Shown here: in pieces, positions 1-17,925 of the stretch
Position numbering within the stretch: position 1 is the first letter of the stretch
Layout of the letters: the number at the start of each line of letters is the position of its first letter
DNA from: Flaccisagitta enflata
Taxonomy: Eukaryota > Chaetognatha > Sagittoidea > Aphragmophora
NCBI GenBank assembly: GCA_965153355.1
Contig: OZ231126.1
Coordinates: 37,758,001-37,822,000, forward strand
Length of the DNA stretch: 64,000 nucleotides
Reading direction: 5' to 3'
Position numbers and translations under genes: made by a program
The notes under the pieces: model-generated
The model's database searches: none
What the model saw: only the letters and a program-made list of their open reading frames with translations
Told to the model about the DNA's origin: nothing

Positions 1-213
1 ACTAAAACAAAAAAACAAACAAAGCAAATGTCATCTGCCGATAATAGAAAATATGTTGCCTTTATAAAGGACATTTTGCATTCAATAATGGCGCCATAGA
101 TATGATAACATCAACGACGGGAAACATGATCCGAGGCCTTTAGCCTGCTTAATGTCAATATCCCTTCTAATAGAATTTGCAAAACCCATCACCTCATGAC
201 CTGCCCTTTACTA

Positions 214-812
214 ACAGGTCTCACAAAATTAGGCAGAAAGAGATGAAAACTCGTTGAAAAGAGGGTTAAAAATGGGAATATAATCAATCCAAGTGATGTA
301 TATCACCAATTTATGTTTATTTTATCAACATAATGCGAAAAATTCCCAAAAAAGGAAATGGCTATCCCCTAATGAACGTAAATATGCTGATGAGTCAAAG
401 GCAAACAAATTTGAGATTGACACACTATTCTTATTGTTTATGCTCGACTTCACCTTCAATTCCTCAACTGCTGTCAACATACGCGGCTTTTTGTCTGCGT
501 GACTGACTTTCCTGTATCCATCTATCACACGATAAATGGCGATTTTTTTGTATTCCATCTTCTTAAAATGACGAACGGTAAACATTTTCCACTCTGCTGC
601 ATTTTTCCCGTTAAAATCAGCAATAATCTGACACCTCACTTTTGGTAAAACACCCTCCATCACGCCCTACATGCAGGAAAGTCGCCAACATCGATTTGCT
701 ATGTCAAAATACTGGGTCTTAGCTATCTCCATGTCAAATTTCATCATGCTGAGGGCATTTTTACTATCTATATTGATCACTTTACTTTTCCGCCTAATTT
801 TGTGAGACCTGT
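214..812. mobile_element. Tc1/mariner-like element with TA target duplication
   Basis: Terminal inverted repeats begin ACAGGTCTCACAAAATTAGG at 214 and return as the reverse complement ending at 812, ~28 bp with one mismatch. TA dinucleotides flank at 212-213 and 813-814. Length 599 bp. It shares the subterminal block TTAGGCGGAAAA with the element at 8393-8983. It sits downstream of the last visible ACSL-like exon, probably in an intron. Confidence 0.8.
325..663 (-). pseudogene. Decayed Tc1/mariner-like transposase N-terminus
   Basis: Inside the TA-flanked element an open frame of 112 codons reads RCQIIADFNGK, then VRHFKKMEYKKIAIYRVIDG and ADKKPR, followed by VKSSINNKNSVSISNL. This resembles the paired-like helix-turn-helix DNA-binding region of Tc1/mariner-type transposases (..IIa.f..gk.....HFkk...k.tIYriIdRye...DKpRsGRP..). 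The catalytic DDE/D domain is absent, so the element is a deletion derivative. Family assignment is from pattern recall, not a search. Confidence 0.5.
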
Positions 813-1159
813 TATCTTGGAAAAAAGTCTATGTTTTCCAATAAGAAGTGATAAGTACACGTACACTTCAAGTACTGCACTGTTAGGTAGGAAAAATTAG
901 ATTTTCAGAAACTGCTTCAAAAGTTCCATGATTTAGGAGCAGTCCCAATACTGTGTCTCAAAGCGATTATAAATGAGAGCAGTTTGAAGATAACAACCCT
1001 GTTTTGAAAATGCAGCAGAATGGTGAATCTGTACTGGTGAGCGGATTTATTAACAAGTAAGTCACCATATTGTTTTGGTTGATTTAGTTCATCATTTGGG
1101 ATTTTAACATCAACCAACATATAAGTGTCCCCAAGGTTATGGTTAAGTCCCAATCTCAC

Positions 1160-5723
<4,564 letters not shown>

Positions 5724-5934
5724 TTTTTTCTGACTTGAATATCGAAATTTGATTTCACTCCGGGATCATGCTGAATTTAAAAAGCGTATCTAATGATTGT
5801 AAACCAACTCAGAAAGAGGTAAAGATCACCAACAAGTTCGAGCCTCGAATGGGTGGCTGTGAACAGACGGGTGGCATGACTAGTACATGTAGTAGACTAG
5901 TAGAACACCATTACTTGCGTCCATAAATGGCAGG

Positions 5935-6003
5935 GAAAAAATTGAACGAAATAAAGAAACAGGGAGCGAAAGGAAGAGAGAAAGAAAAAGAAAAAAGAAA
6001 GAT

Positions 6004-6090
<87 letters not shown>

Positions 6091-6201
6091 ATGAGAGAAT
6101 GAAAAACGAATAGAGGAAAGGAAAAAAAAGACTGGAAGAAGAAAAAGAAAAAAAGAGAGAAAAAGGAAAGAAAGAAGAAAAGAAATAAAGAAAAGGAAAA
6201 A

Positions 6202-6253
<52 letters not shown>

Positions 6254-6330
6254 AAGATAGAAAGAAAGAACGAGGAAATAGTGATAGACACAAAGGGACA
6301 AAGAAAAGAAGCAAGTAAGGAAGCAAGAAA
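5935..6330. repeat. (GAAA)n purine tract
   Basis: Two GAAA tetranucleotide arrays (6001-6090 and 6200-6245) inside a ~400-bp stretch that is almost pure purine on the plus strand. All long frames read here are artefacts of this repeat. Confidence 0.95.
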
Positions 6331-6402
6331 GGAAGGCAAAGAGCCGGAAGAGTGATAAAATGGTAATCAAAGGACAGGGAGAAAGAATCTTTGATGGTTG
6401 TG

Positions 6403-6520
6403 GTCGACGGCGGTGGCGACGGCGGTGGCGACGGCGGTGGCGACGGCGGTGGCGACGGCGGTGGCGACGGCGGTGGCGAAGGTGGTGGTTTTGGCGGCGG
6501 CAGTGGCGGCGGTGGCGGCG
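6403..6520. repeat. GGCGGTGGCGAC minisatellite
   Basis: A 12-bp unit repeated about six times, degrading into GGCGGCGGT. A second short array of the same unit is at 7331-7372, on the far side of the repeat copy at 6689-7183. Confidence 0.9.
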
Positions 6521-6688
6521 TCTTTTACGGCGTCTGCCCTCTCGGCGTCTTCTTCGACGGCGATGGTGGCGGCGCTCATTGGACCAAATTCACCATCATC
6601 ATCCATGTACCCAGCCCTCCAATCACATTCTCTAAACCACTTCATTTACTACCGCCACCTAAGTGGTCCACCACACAGGTGAGAACCA

Positions 6689-7183
6689 GGAAAAAAGTCG
6701 AAGTCAGTCTTCGACTTTTTGACTTATTCTAGAGCAACATGTTTTTTATTCGTTTATGCAGAAGTTGGGAGTCTCAATCTATCGATTGGGGCTGCGATGG
6801 TAATTGATATATTTTCAAAAAATTTGAATTGATTTTTTATTCAATTTTTTAGAATTTTAAGTATAGGATAAAAAAAAATGTACCTATGTTTGTTTGAGCA
6901 TACAAGTACAAGAAAACATGTTTATGAGTATAGCTGCTCATCTGTGAGTGGGCTTTTAAGTATTCTTGCTCATTTGTTTTGATACATTTTCAAGCAAGCA
7001 AATACAAGAAATCAGTAAGCATAGTTGGTCATCTGTGTGAGTGAATTTGAATATTTTAGCTTATCTAGCTTATCTGGCTCAATCCTATTTTTCTCTGATT
7101 TTAATTTCAATTAATTTTGCTTAGAGGAGAGTGGCCAGTGTTTACGACTTTTTTCCTCACAGCGATAGCGGCCATTACTGGTA
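6689..7183 (+). repeat. Dispersed repeat G, copy 1
   Basis: Begins with a hairpin AAAAGTCGAAG...CTTCGACTTTTT (6692-6720), contains repeated TAGCTGCTCATCTGTGAG-type motifs, and ends CCTCACAGCGATAGCGGCC. The same start, middle and end occur in the same order at 10888-11580. No coding capacity, no clear target duplication. A possible end fragment is at 23436-23480 (minus). Confidence 0.7.
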
Positions 7184-7727
7184 AACTGTAACCACCACAA
7201 AACGGTGCGATCCATTACATGTTCTCCCCCAATTTACATTTACTATCGTATTCTGCTATGTACGCAGCCAGCCCAACAGACGCATTCCACCACCTAACTT
7301 CTAGTCTTCTACCCTGTTCACGTTTGCGCGGCGGTTACGGTGGCGGTGGCGACGGCGGTGGCGACGGCGTCAATTAGCCTCACCATCATCACTCTCAATT
7401 TACCGCCAAATCGAACGAAAACTTTTTCTCACCACCAGAATCGCAATCTTCGCACTGCTTGGACGAAAAGGGTTTGGTAGGGAGTAAGCAGCTTCGAAAA
7501 GGGTTTTTGAAGGGGCGGTCGAATTCGATCGATATAATCTATTTTTTCGTCCATCCGGTGGACGAAATGGTGATGCCTTTTTTCGCCTGATCGAAACAAA
7601 AAGTCGATACGAAATGAGACAATGAGCGGCAATGATGCCATTATCAATGGTACACAATGGTGCCGAGCAATTTCCCTATCTTTTTTCTCTTTCTTATCAT
7701 CTTCCTCATCAAATGCCGCTCTCTCCC

Positions 7728-7732
<5 letters not shown>

Positions 7733-7781
<49 letters not shown>
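7733..7781. repeat. (CT)n microsatellite
   Basis: Pure CT run of ~24 units in an otherwise unremarkable region. Confidence 0.95.
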
Positions 7782-7783
<2 letters not shown>

Positions 7784-8029
7784 GAAAAAATAGCCATTTC
7801 GACCCAACTCGAAAATTCTGCCCAAAAACCGAATCGAAACAAAAGTCGAAACATATCGAAGCTGCTTAGTAGGGAGTTAAGGAGAGGAAGAGGGGGGGGG
7901 GGTCATTTATTGAACATGTTCGGGCAAGAATCGTTATGATATCGCGTTTTGTGGGGGTAATGAGAGCGACGCATCAAATGAGACAAGAAAGCGATGCCGA
8001 TGAACGCTTTGCATTTCAAAACTAGGATA

Positions 8030-8167
8030 CAAGGCCAAGTAGGCCAATAAGGTGCGACGTGTGGATCGTCGAACGAATGCGATACCAACAGACCAACAGA
8101 CCGACCGACCGACCGACCAACCAACCAACGGACACAGCCAGTTATAGAGGTGCTTTGTCGCACCTAA
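8030..8167 (-). mobile_element. Hairpin element, subfamily B copy 3
   Basis: End CAAGGCCAAGTAGGCCAAT, distal arm AGGTGCGAC (8050-8058), GTGTGGATCGTCGAACGAAT, (CCGA)n array, TTATAGAGGTGC-TTTGTC-GCACCT hairpin ending 8166, TAAAAA. Arms match exactly. Confidence 0.85.
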
Positions 8168-8380
8168 AAACCAAAACCAAAATGAGAGAAACTTCGTTTC
8201 CTCAAAATGACCGACAGACAGAACCGGAACACTAGTGAAGGTGTTAAAGACTTGAAGTGTATGGACAAGCTGACAGTCAGACAGACAGTCAGACATACAG
8301 CCAGGCGGACAGCCAGAAAAAAATGAACAAGGAATCAAAGGATCACGAAGAGACAAAAACAGTGACACAGACAGACAAAA

Positions 8381-9108
8381 CAAGGCCAAGTAACACATGC
8401 GCCACAGTTAGGCGGAAAATGATCTACTAAGTGAGGAATGAGTCTAATTATTGCCATCAAAAGCCAAAAAAACATCCACATTTGAATGGAGAAAGTATAT
8501 TACCAAATTTAGGGTACAAAAGGCTTCAACAACGTCATAAAGATATCCTATGAATGTAAGAAATAGTGTTTTGCATTTAAACCCGCATAAGCTGCATTTT
8601 AAGAACTGAATTTCTGCATTTTTTCATTCTTTGTCTGTTTCTCCAGTATTGCGCTTTTTAAGGTCCAAAAACTGTGCATTATTCAATCCAATTACTATGA
8701 AATACTCATGGTCACTCTCTGTTACTCAGGGTCCTGTAAAAGTCTTTTAAAGATGATCAAATTTGATAGATTTCAAAGTGGGAAAAATCAGCAATATTTT
8801 GATTTTGAAATTTCAACATGTTGGCTGAAATACCCTATTTATGAATCGAATTATGATTGAATTGTAACACTAAATAAAAATTCTACTAAAAAGCTACCTC
8901 CAGTTCAAATTTCATGGTACTGGAGTTATATTTACTTTGATAACTATGTTCCCTTATTTTCCGCCTAAATGTGGCGCATGTGTTAGGCCAGTAGGCAGTA
9001 AGGTGCGACGTGTGGATCGTCGAACGAATGCTTTACCGACAGAAAGACCGACCAACCAACCAACCGACGGATACAGCCAGTTATAGCTGTGCTTCGTCGT
9101 ACCTCAAA
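8381..9108 (-). mobile_element. Hairpin element, subfamily B copy 4, split by a TA-flanked transposon
   Basis: CAAGGCCAAG at 8381-8390 continues, after removal of 8393-8983 and one TA, as TAGGCCAGTAGGCAGTAAGG at 8984 onward, then GTGCGACGTGTGGATCGTCG, array and a decayed hairpin (GTGCTTCGTCGTACC) near 9100. The rejoined sequence matches the other B copies, so the insertion is later than the element. Confidence 0.85.
8393..8983. mobile_element. TA-flanked MITE nested in a hairpin element
   Basis: TIRs start ACACATGCGCCACAGTTAGG and match the reverse complement of the right end over ~27 bp with one mismatch. TA at 8391-8392 and 8984-8985. 591 bp, AT-rich, no coding remnant that I recognise. 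It shares TTAGGCGGAAAA with the element at 214-812, so both are probably mobilised by the same Tc1/mariner-type transposase. Confidence 0.88.
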
Positions 9109-9109
9109 A

Positions 9110-9740
9110 CAAGGGAGACAAAGAGAACAGAGAAAGCCGCGCTGTCACAGTGACCGTTAAAGCCAAAGACGAGGGCGCGTGTGTGTTTTTGACCAATAAC
9201 GCGAGAAAAGAGCCCCGAGCGCGCTCTCTCTCTTTCCGGCCTCGGGCGGGATTAAAAATGGAAGAGAAACAAGTGGCCGGGATCTCATTTAGGCGTCTTA
9301 ATTGACAAGTTGCAAAGAGAGTGGACATTTGGACACCAGGCAGTTGGCTCGTTGGCTTGTGTCGCGTTGGACTATCGCCAGAAGGAGAAACGTCGTTCAT
9401 GCATTTTGAATGGACTAGAGATCAATTGATGAATAGATGGTCGAGGGAGAAAGGGAGAAAGACGCGACGGTGTGCACGTGTTTTTTTTTTTGTAGCTTCG
9501 TTGTCGCTTGGAAAGCGAATATGTATAAGACGGTGTGTCCGTCAGTCGTCCGTACATTAATGGGTAGGTATACTGGTTCATCATGTGATGTTTTGTATCG
9601 CCAAATTGGTCGAAAAGGTCATTTCCTTTCCCTCTCGCGTCGATTTGTTTAGGGTTGGGCCGGCAACAGGAAGGCAAGGTAAAATGCACATCTACAGCAG
9701 GAAAAAGATCCAAACATGAATTGAGAAAGATGGGACCATG
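9110..9740. other. No gene recognised
   Basis: Higher GC than surroundings, with open frames of 70-110 codons on both strands. None has a recognisable domain or convincing splice context. A short GAGA/CTCT tract is at 9222-9235. Confidence 0.4.
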
Positions 9741-9744
9741 TTAA

Positions 9745-9965
9745 GTGGTCCTAACTGTAGACATGACCCTATACCTAGGATTGTCGGTCCGTTAGTCCGT
9801 CCGTCCGTCGGTCCTCCTTCATTTTGTGGTGTTTACGAGCTCTATGTCCTCAATGTCCCAGCCAAAATGTCTTGGCGACCTTCTTACTTTTTAATTTTAC
9901 CCACCTGCATGCGACTGGCGTTGGCCGCGTAGGCATGTATTCGACCATTTTAAACCTCTAGCGAA
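9745..9965 (+). mobile_element. Degenerate hairpin element fragment
   Basis: GTCCGTTAGTCCGTCCGTCC array, CCTTCTTACTTTTTAATTTT core, and a distal arm region CTGCATGCGACTGGCGTTGG similar to subfamily A, ending without the usual CCTTG. The hairpin end is lost or diverged. Confidence 0.45.
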
Positions 9966-10032
9966 ACACGCATACCTGGAGTCCAGGTAAGCGCATGCAA
10001 CTTTTTGTAAGCATTCTCCTGGATACAACAAG

Positions 10033-10123
10033 TGACGCGGGGTCACAATATCGTTGCGGATGGGTGGGCAGGGGTATCCAATCCCCAGCCTCACTCACCC
10101 CACTCCCGCTCCCGCTCCTGCCT

Positions 10124-10214
<91 letters not shown>

Positions 10215-10322
10215 CCAGCATTATAATTGCACGTTTTCAACCAGCGTGTTGGACCAACGAACCAACTGACCAACGGTCGGACGGACAAATCCTCTTACAG
10301 AATTGCGTGTTCGGAACTAAAA
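10033..10322 (-). mobile_element. Hairpin element, subfamily D copy 2, with (CA)n core
   Basis: Same distal end as D copy 1 (GCGGGGTCACAATATCGTTG), same CCCCAGCCTCAC block, then a (CA)n run (10128-10213) in the core, a (GGAC)n-type array, and a decayed hairpin GAATTGCGTGTTCGGAAC before TAAAAA. Confidence 0.75.
10128..10213. repeat. (CA)n microsatellite inside hairpin element
   Basis: Pure CA run occupying the variable core of the D-type copy. Confidence 0.95.
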
Positions 10323-10329
10323 ATTAAAA

Positions 10330-10880
<551 letters not shown>

Positions 10881-10887
10881 ATTTGGG

Positions 10888-11580
10888 AAAAAAGTCGAAG
10901 CCAATCTTCGACTTTTTGACGTATTCCAGAGAAACAGTTTTTATTTTTCATTTGAAAATTGAGTATTTCAATTGATCGAAAATTATCCATGATGAAATTG
11001 ATAATGTAGGTAAATTTGATAATTTTCTTTCATTTTATGCTCAGCAGAATGCTCTACGATATATATTTTTTTAGTAATAATTTTTTCAATGTTTTTTCAA
11101 AAAAGTTCAGAATGGTTTTTTATTCTAATTTTTTATGATTTTAAAAATCAAAAAAGAATTGTGCTGTTTTTATTAAGCATGAGAGTACAAGAAAACATTT
11201 ATTTGAGCATAGCTGCTCATCTGTGAGGGTGTTTTCGCATATTTCAGCTCATTTAGCTCATTTAGCTCAGTCTTTCTGTTCTGATTTCAAACACAATGAA
11301 TGAAAAAATATTTTGATTCATGTTTGAGCATATGAACACAAAAAACATGTGAGTGAGCCTTGTTGCTTAGCTGTGAAAATTATTTTAGATATTTCAGCTC
11401 ATGTAGCTCACTTAGCACAGCCCTATTTTTCTCTGTTTTAAAGTGCGATCAATGCATGTAAATGCTCATAATCAAGTGAAACAACCACAAAAATTTACAG
11501 TGATTAAAGAAAAAAAATTGGTAGAAATAGTCTGAATACAATTTTTTTTTCTCACGGCGATAGTCGCCATGAATGGTAAG
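10888..11580 (+). repeat. Dispersed repeat G, copy 2
   Basis: Starts with the hairpin AAAAGTCGAAGCCAATCTTCG, carries two to three copies of the GAGCATAGCTGCTCATCTGT motif, and ends CTCACGGCGATAGTCGCCAT. About 200 bp longer than copy 1. Confidence 0.7.
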
Positions 11581-11748
11581 AAACGAAACAAAACCAATCA
11601 AAAAAATCATGAAAAAAAAGAAAAAAAATCAATAATGAAAAAGAAACAAAACGCAAATGACAACAAAATGAAGTAAAGTAAAAACAAGTCAAGGGCTGCT
11701 GCCCGAAGTGGGAAGATACAGTTTGTAACTGTAAGGGCATAAATAAAG

Positions 11749-13320
<1,572 letters not shown>

Positions 13321-13702
13321 CAATTTAACTCTTCCCATTTCGTCTCTGTGATGGAGAGAGAGAGAGAGAGATGAATAACTTCATAACTCTAATGCCGTTG
13401 AACCGAAATTGTTCTTGGTTCAAAAAGGAAGAAAACATTCCTTGACACTCGCAGAAATATTGCCCCCGAAATGGTTTCGTTGAAACGATCTTTGGAAATA
13501 AATGAAGCTGAAACGCCAGAAAACTTGGATAATTTTGTCTAACGCTCCACTCGAACTCGAATCGGATCGCTACCATGACGTTTCTGTTTACCTTCAGAAT
13601 TATTTATGATATTGTCTCATTTAACAATGTACTGGAAAACATCTATGACATACTGAATATTACAGCAGAAAGTAATCCTGAATGCATAACCAAGGGATGA
13701 GG

Positions 13703-13704
<2 letters not shown>

Positions 13705-13790
<86 letters not shown>

Positions 13791-13801
13791 ACACACACAG
13801 A

Positions 13802-13836
<35 letters not shown>

Positions 13837-13855
13837 AGACAGAGACAGAGAGAGA
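13705..13855. repeat. Compound (GA)n-(CA)n-(GGGACA)n array
   Basis: A GA run (13705-13787), a short CACACACA, then a six-base GGGACA unit repeated about five times, then GAGACA. Three repeat types in direct succession suggest point-mutation-seeded expansion. Confidence 0.9.
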
Positions 13856-13859
13856 GACT

Positions 13860-15630
13860 GTCTGTTCCCCACTCATGAGTTCTACCGCATCGTGCCTCAA
13901 GCTATGATAGACGAATAGACAATAACATGACAGAACTCGACGCGTTGTCAACTCGTTGACATGTTTCTTATCTTTATCAAACTTGGTGGTCGTGTGCCAA
14001 TCGTCGCCGATCGATTATCCTTGAATCTCTATTTGATGGTTGAGTCAAGTACAAAGAGTTAGAAAACAATACAAGCTGAAGATGAGACAAATCGGCGCAA
14101 TTGAAGACCGAGATGATCCTTAATCCGATTATTTCTAGTCTTAATTCGAGTGATTCCGCTAAACGAATAAACCAAAATGAAAGTCTAGTAACCGTTAATG
14201 ATCCACTGCGATCCCAAAACACTCGAGGCTAGATGCGCAAACTTTCGCGTAAGCAGAGCAGGCAATATATCTTTTTAGTTTAAAGATGCAAGTAAGGGGT
14301 GGTGTTGGGCATAGGGTGGGGCTAAGGGGTTTTTCAATGGGGTAAGAGTGGGTTTATGGTGTTTGGGCATACGGTTAGGATTTGGGGTTTTAGTGAGTTT
14401 TTAGTGGGGTTGTATGGCCGAGTGTGGACCAAAGGTTATGGTTAAGAGTGAGTTTAGGGTGACGTTTAGTGGTGCATTTTCATTTGGCGTCCTTGAAGTA
14501 GCTAGTTTTTTTTCTCAAGCACGACTTTTTCAAAGTGATAGCCCTTTGTCATTTCTTTTTTTTGGCAAATGAATTAGGTTCATGATCTAATGGTACTTAA
14601 ATTCACGGATATCCTCAATGATCGCGTCCTTCTCAACTTTCTCCTAGACTCTTTCGGCTATCGTCGTTTTGTTCTCTTTCTCTGTTTCGCCTTTCAAATA
14701 AAAATCAGAAATCGATTTAACGTGATATGCAATGCCATAGCAGCCCAACCGACCAACATGGGCCGCATTTTTAGGGTTACGTTGCTTGCAACAAAAAATT
14801 AAAGCCACTTTCTTGGGCACTCTAAAAATTCTTTTTTTTTTGTACTGAACATTTAATAACAATTCCTCAACATGGGAACATCATTAGTTGTAAACTTGTA
14901 ACCAAATCAAGTCTACCTTGAAAAAGACCGGGTACACCGGCCATGATGGTGAGCCTGGCCATTTGAATTCCTAGGCCTATCCCAAGCTCTGTACCCCTAG
15001 CCCTATCCCAAGCTCTATCCTGAGCTGTATGATCTGAGACCAATCCTAGGCTCTATCAGATCTAACCGTAGATAATGAATGAAATGATGAGGAACATGAA
15101 TGATGATCTAGATGAATTTTCAAGTGATTTCAAACATTTTCTGCGATTTTTCCACCGAGCGTGAGCGACAGACAAAGCGACGAACGGATTGTTGCTATGG
15201 CGCACCTTGAAACCAGGGGGGGCGGTAGGGTACCCAACATGCCGTAAGAATTAATTTTTTTCTGGTTTCCCATCAATTCGTGTCTAACTAAGAAGTGAAA
15301 AGAACCCTTACACATCTTAGGCTGCCTGCCTCCTCTGCCTAGAAACGATCATTTTCAAAAATGGTTACTCTATTGAACGGTGAAGTACACCATGATTGGC
15401 CGACCCGACTAGAGTTGATAAGATACATTAGTAATCGGAGCACCAAAAAGAGAAAAAGGTTTGCGTGCTGGGCTGGGGCAGTGATCGTTCTGGACGCTTT
15501 GCTCGTCGCTCATATAAATGCTTTCTTTCGGCCTTGTTGTACGGCGAGAACCATGAGACACTCAATTTCCTGCCTCTCAAAAACAAGTAAATCGCGTCGT
15601 TATTTTATTTTTTTTTATTCACCCGGGTTC
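13860..15630. other. No gene recognised
   Basis: Degenerate G-rich GGGGTTT/GGGTTA sequence at 14290-14470, vaguely telomere-like but without a regular unit. A block at 14990-15065 (CTCTATCAGATC, CCAATCCTAGGCTCTATC) is related, inverted, to 56165-56235. An 80-codon frame opening at 15361 has no recognisable domain. Confidence 0.4.
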
Positions 15631-15633
15631 TCT

Positions 15634-15705
<72 letters not shown>

Positions 15706-15708
15706 TTC
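15634..15708. repeat. (CTTT)n microsatellite
   Basis: About 18 CTTT units. Confidence 0.95.
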
Positions 15709-15937
15709 TTAATTCTTTCTCCATTGTTTACGTCCTCTATCTACCACTCCATACATAGTCCATGTGCTTTTTTGATGCCGTCACTCACCATGCATCCTGG
15801 CGACCGCCAGGACGATTTTTGGATTACTGTAGGTTTCTCTTAAGTTTGGTACAGTCCACATGTGCAGGAATCCAGATCCAACCATTAAAAAATATTTCAT
15901 CTGGCACTTTTGAAAAAAAATGACATTTTGTAAAAAT

Positions 15938-16095
15938 GTGTTGCATATGCAATATATGTTGCATACGCGAAGCACATGTGTTGCATATGCGACATGTGTT
16001 GCATATGCGAAGTACAGGTGTTGCATATGCGACATATGTTGCATATGCGAAGCACATGCATTGTGTTTGCATTGTCTGTTACATATGTGAAGTGC
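15938..16095. repeat. Palindromic TTGCATATGCAA array, left arm
   Basis: GTTGCATATGCRAMRYATGT-type units of ~26 bp, each centred on a self-complementary core. The matching inverted array is at 16625-16762. Confidence 0.8.
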
Positions 16096-16624
16096 ATTAG
16101 AGCTAAGTGGTTGAGCTTTGTGGTGGTGGGGTGGTAGGTAAGGGTTGTGTATGGGGGCGGCTGGGTATAGTGGAGTAAGTATAGTGGATAAGTATTTTAC
16201 AGGTTTTCTTCTTCAAATTCCCACTATCAACCCACCAAACCACCCCCCCCCATTTTATTTATCACCGATTTTGAATCCCTGTAGGTGGAGTACAATTGAA
16301 ATTACTCTTTTTAGATAGAAAAGATCCAAAGATGTCCATCATGAGGATTCAGACTTTTTCCCCTCTTGATTTTTTTAAGGATTGGGCAAAATCGTTTCTA
16401 TTTTTAGGTGGGCTGGGAAGATAGGAGAGTACTGAGTTCTTCTTTCAAATTCAGTATATGAATAAACCCCACCACTCCACCCCACTGTTCCACCCCATCG
16501 CTGACCTTGTGCCACTTGTTTAATATTTAATCTATCGTCTGTCTGTCTGTGTCTGTCTGTCTCTGTCTGTCTCTCTCTTCTCTCTCTCTCTCTTTCTCTC
16601 TCTTTTGTATAACATAGCAACACA

Positions 16625-16762
16625 AGTATGTTGCATATGCAACATATTTTGCATATGCAGCACATGCATTTTGCATTGGCAACATATGTTGCATAAGCAA
16701 CATATGTTGCATATGCAACACATGTACTTCGCATATGCAACGTATGTTGCATATGCAACATA
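16625..16762. repeat. Palindromic TTGCATATGCAA array, right arm
   Basis: Counterpart of the left array within the foldback element, separated from it by ~530 bp containing CTGT/CTCT simple repeats. Confidence 0.8.
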
Positions 16763-16932
16763 TTTTCTTAATAAGAGATTTTTTTTCAAAAAGTGCCAGA
16801 TGAAATATTTTTTAATGGTTGGGTCTTGATTCCTGCATGTGAGGATTAAACCAAACTGAAGAGAAACTTACAGTAATCCAAAAATTGTCCCGGCGGTTCC
16901 CAGGATTCATGGTGCACTCTCATTATATCCAT

Positions 16933-16934
<2 letters not shown>

Positions 16935-16972
<38 letters not shown>

Positions 16973-17113
16973 GCGTTATAAACGAACGTTTGTACTTGTT
17001 GTTACGGTGGGACGTGGCTAACGTTGAGTCATTTTGAGTTAGCTGGTTTCGGTCGTAACCGTCTCAGCGACAACCCAGCTTCCTAGCGCGCGTCGTCTAA
17101 GAGTCACTTAATT

Positions 17114-17147
<34 letters not shown>
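16935..17147. repeat. Two (CT)n runs
   Basis: Short CT runs at 16937-16967 and 17115-17147, ~150 bp apart. Confidence 0.9.
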
Positions 17148-17149
<2 letters not shown>

Positions 17150-17152
<3 letters not shown>

Positions 17153-17720
17153 TCCCACCCTATAATCATGGAGGCCAGGTACAGATCGGGTTTGACTCCC
17201 ATGGCGCGCCCTTGGGGTCGTGGACCTGCTGTATGTACACACGGGCATATTTGCGGAACAAAAACTTGTGTTTTTCTAGACTTTCGTGAGCATTCCTCGC
17301 TATTCTTGGTAATAACGAACCGTTAAAATTATATGCCCTCATCTTTCTGTCCGTGGGTAGGTTGTGCATATGATGAATCTACTATTTATTCCTTCGATCA
17401 AATTGCCTTTGACCATGAGTTTTAGAATTTACCCCATTATTTTTTTAGTCTTAAAAAGTCTAGTCATACTTTATGCACGTATATACGCGTTGTCAATAAT
17501 TTTGATTCTTCAGCTATGGTTTTCCAAATTGGTAGTATCCCAACAATGTTACGTATCAATATCTTTATTTTGTACACCTTTACCGGTCTGAGGGCGATTT
17601 TAACAAATATTAAACGTTTCTCTCAATCTAAGTTGACTCAGATTCTATCATTTGATCGTTTTGAACGTGAATCTTCGTCAAACCGTTATTCTGACTTTTG
17701 AAACTCAATGAGAGCGAATA
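17150..17720. other. Possible decayed coding sequence, unidentified
   Basis: On the plus strand one frame from ~17330 to 17701 is open except for one TAG at ~17425, reading STIYSFDQIAFDHEF before it and RINIFILYTFTGLRAILTNI after it. On the minus strand 17369-17166 is open (KYARVYIQQVHDPKGAPWES). Neither resembles a family I know. Composition shifts to AT-rich at 17350. This could be a transposon remnant or chance. Confidence 0.2.
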
Positions 17721-17849
17721 ACAACGCTTCAAAGTTCAAATGAATCGTTTCATCAAAAGCGTATTCCAACTTGTATACGCATACTCGTACGAGTACACGT
17801 ATGTCCGTCGGTTTGTACGTCCATAAATGCCCCTATGTCTGTAATGCTT

Positions 17850-17925
17850 CTTAGTCGCGACTACACCTTGCCGTGTCCGTCCGTCCGTCGGTCCGTCCGT
17901 CGTCCTCGTCATTTTTTGCTTTTTA
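17850..17925 (+). mobile_element. Hairpin element 5' fragment
   Basis: CTTAGTCGCGACTACACC followed by a (GTCC)n array ending at ~17912. The hairpin is shortened and no distal end is seen nearby. Confidence 0.5.

Larger units (their letters stand above)
15787..16913. mobile_element. Foldback element with long inverted arms
   Basis: Arms of ~300 bp. The outer ~140 bp (ACCATGCATCCTGG... at 15787 and its inverted copy ending 16913) are well conserved and include CATCTGGCACTTTT. The inner part of each arm is an array of palindromic TTGCATATGCAA units. CACTC occurs beside both ends, a possible short target duplication offset by one base. No transposase seen. Confidence 0.75.

Noticed and set aside
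5880-6370. Phe/Ser/Leu-rich hydrophobic ORFs resembling membrane proteins
   Set aside because: Complement of a (GAAA)n purine tract; all three frames are open for the same reason.
6391-6732. Glycine-rich protein (GGGDGGG repeats)
   Set aside because: Generated by the 12-bp GGCGGTGGCGAC minisatellite; frames on both strands are equally open.
9104-9400. 98-codon minus-strand ORF in a GC-richer segment
   Set aside because: No domain, no homologue that I recognise, includes a CTCT/GAGA tract.
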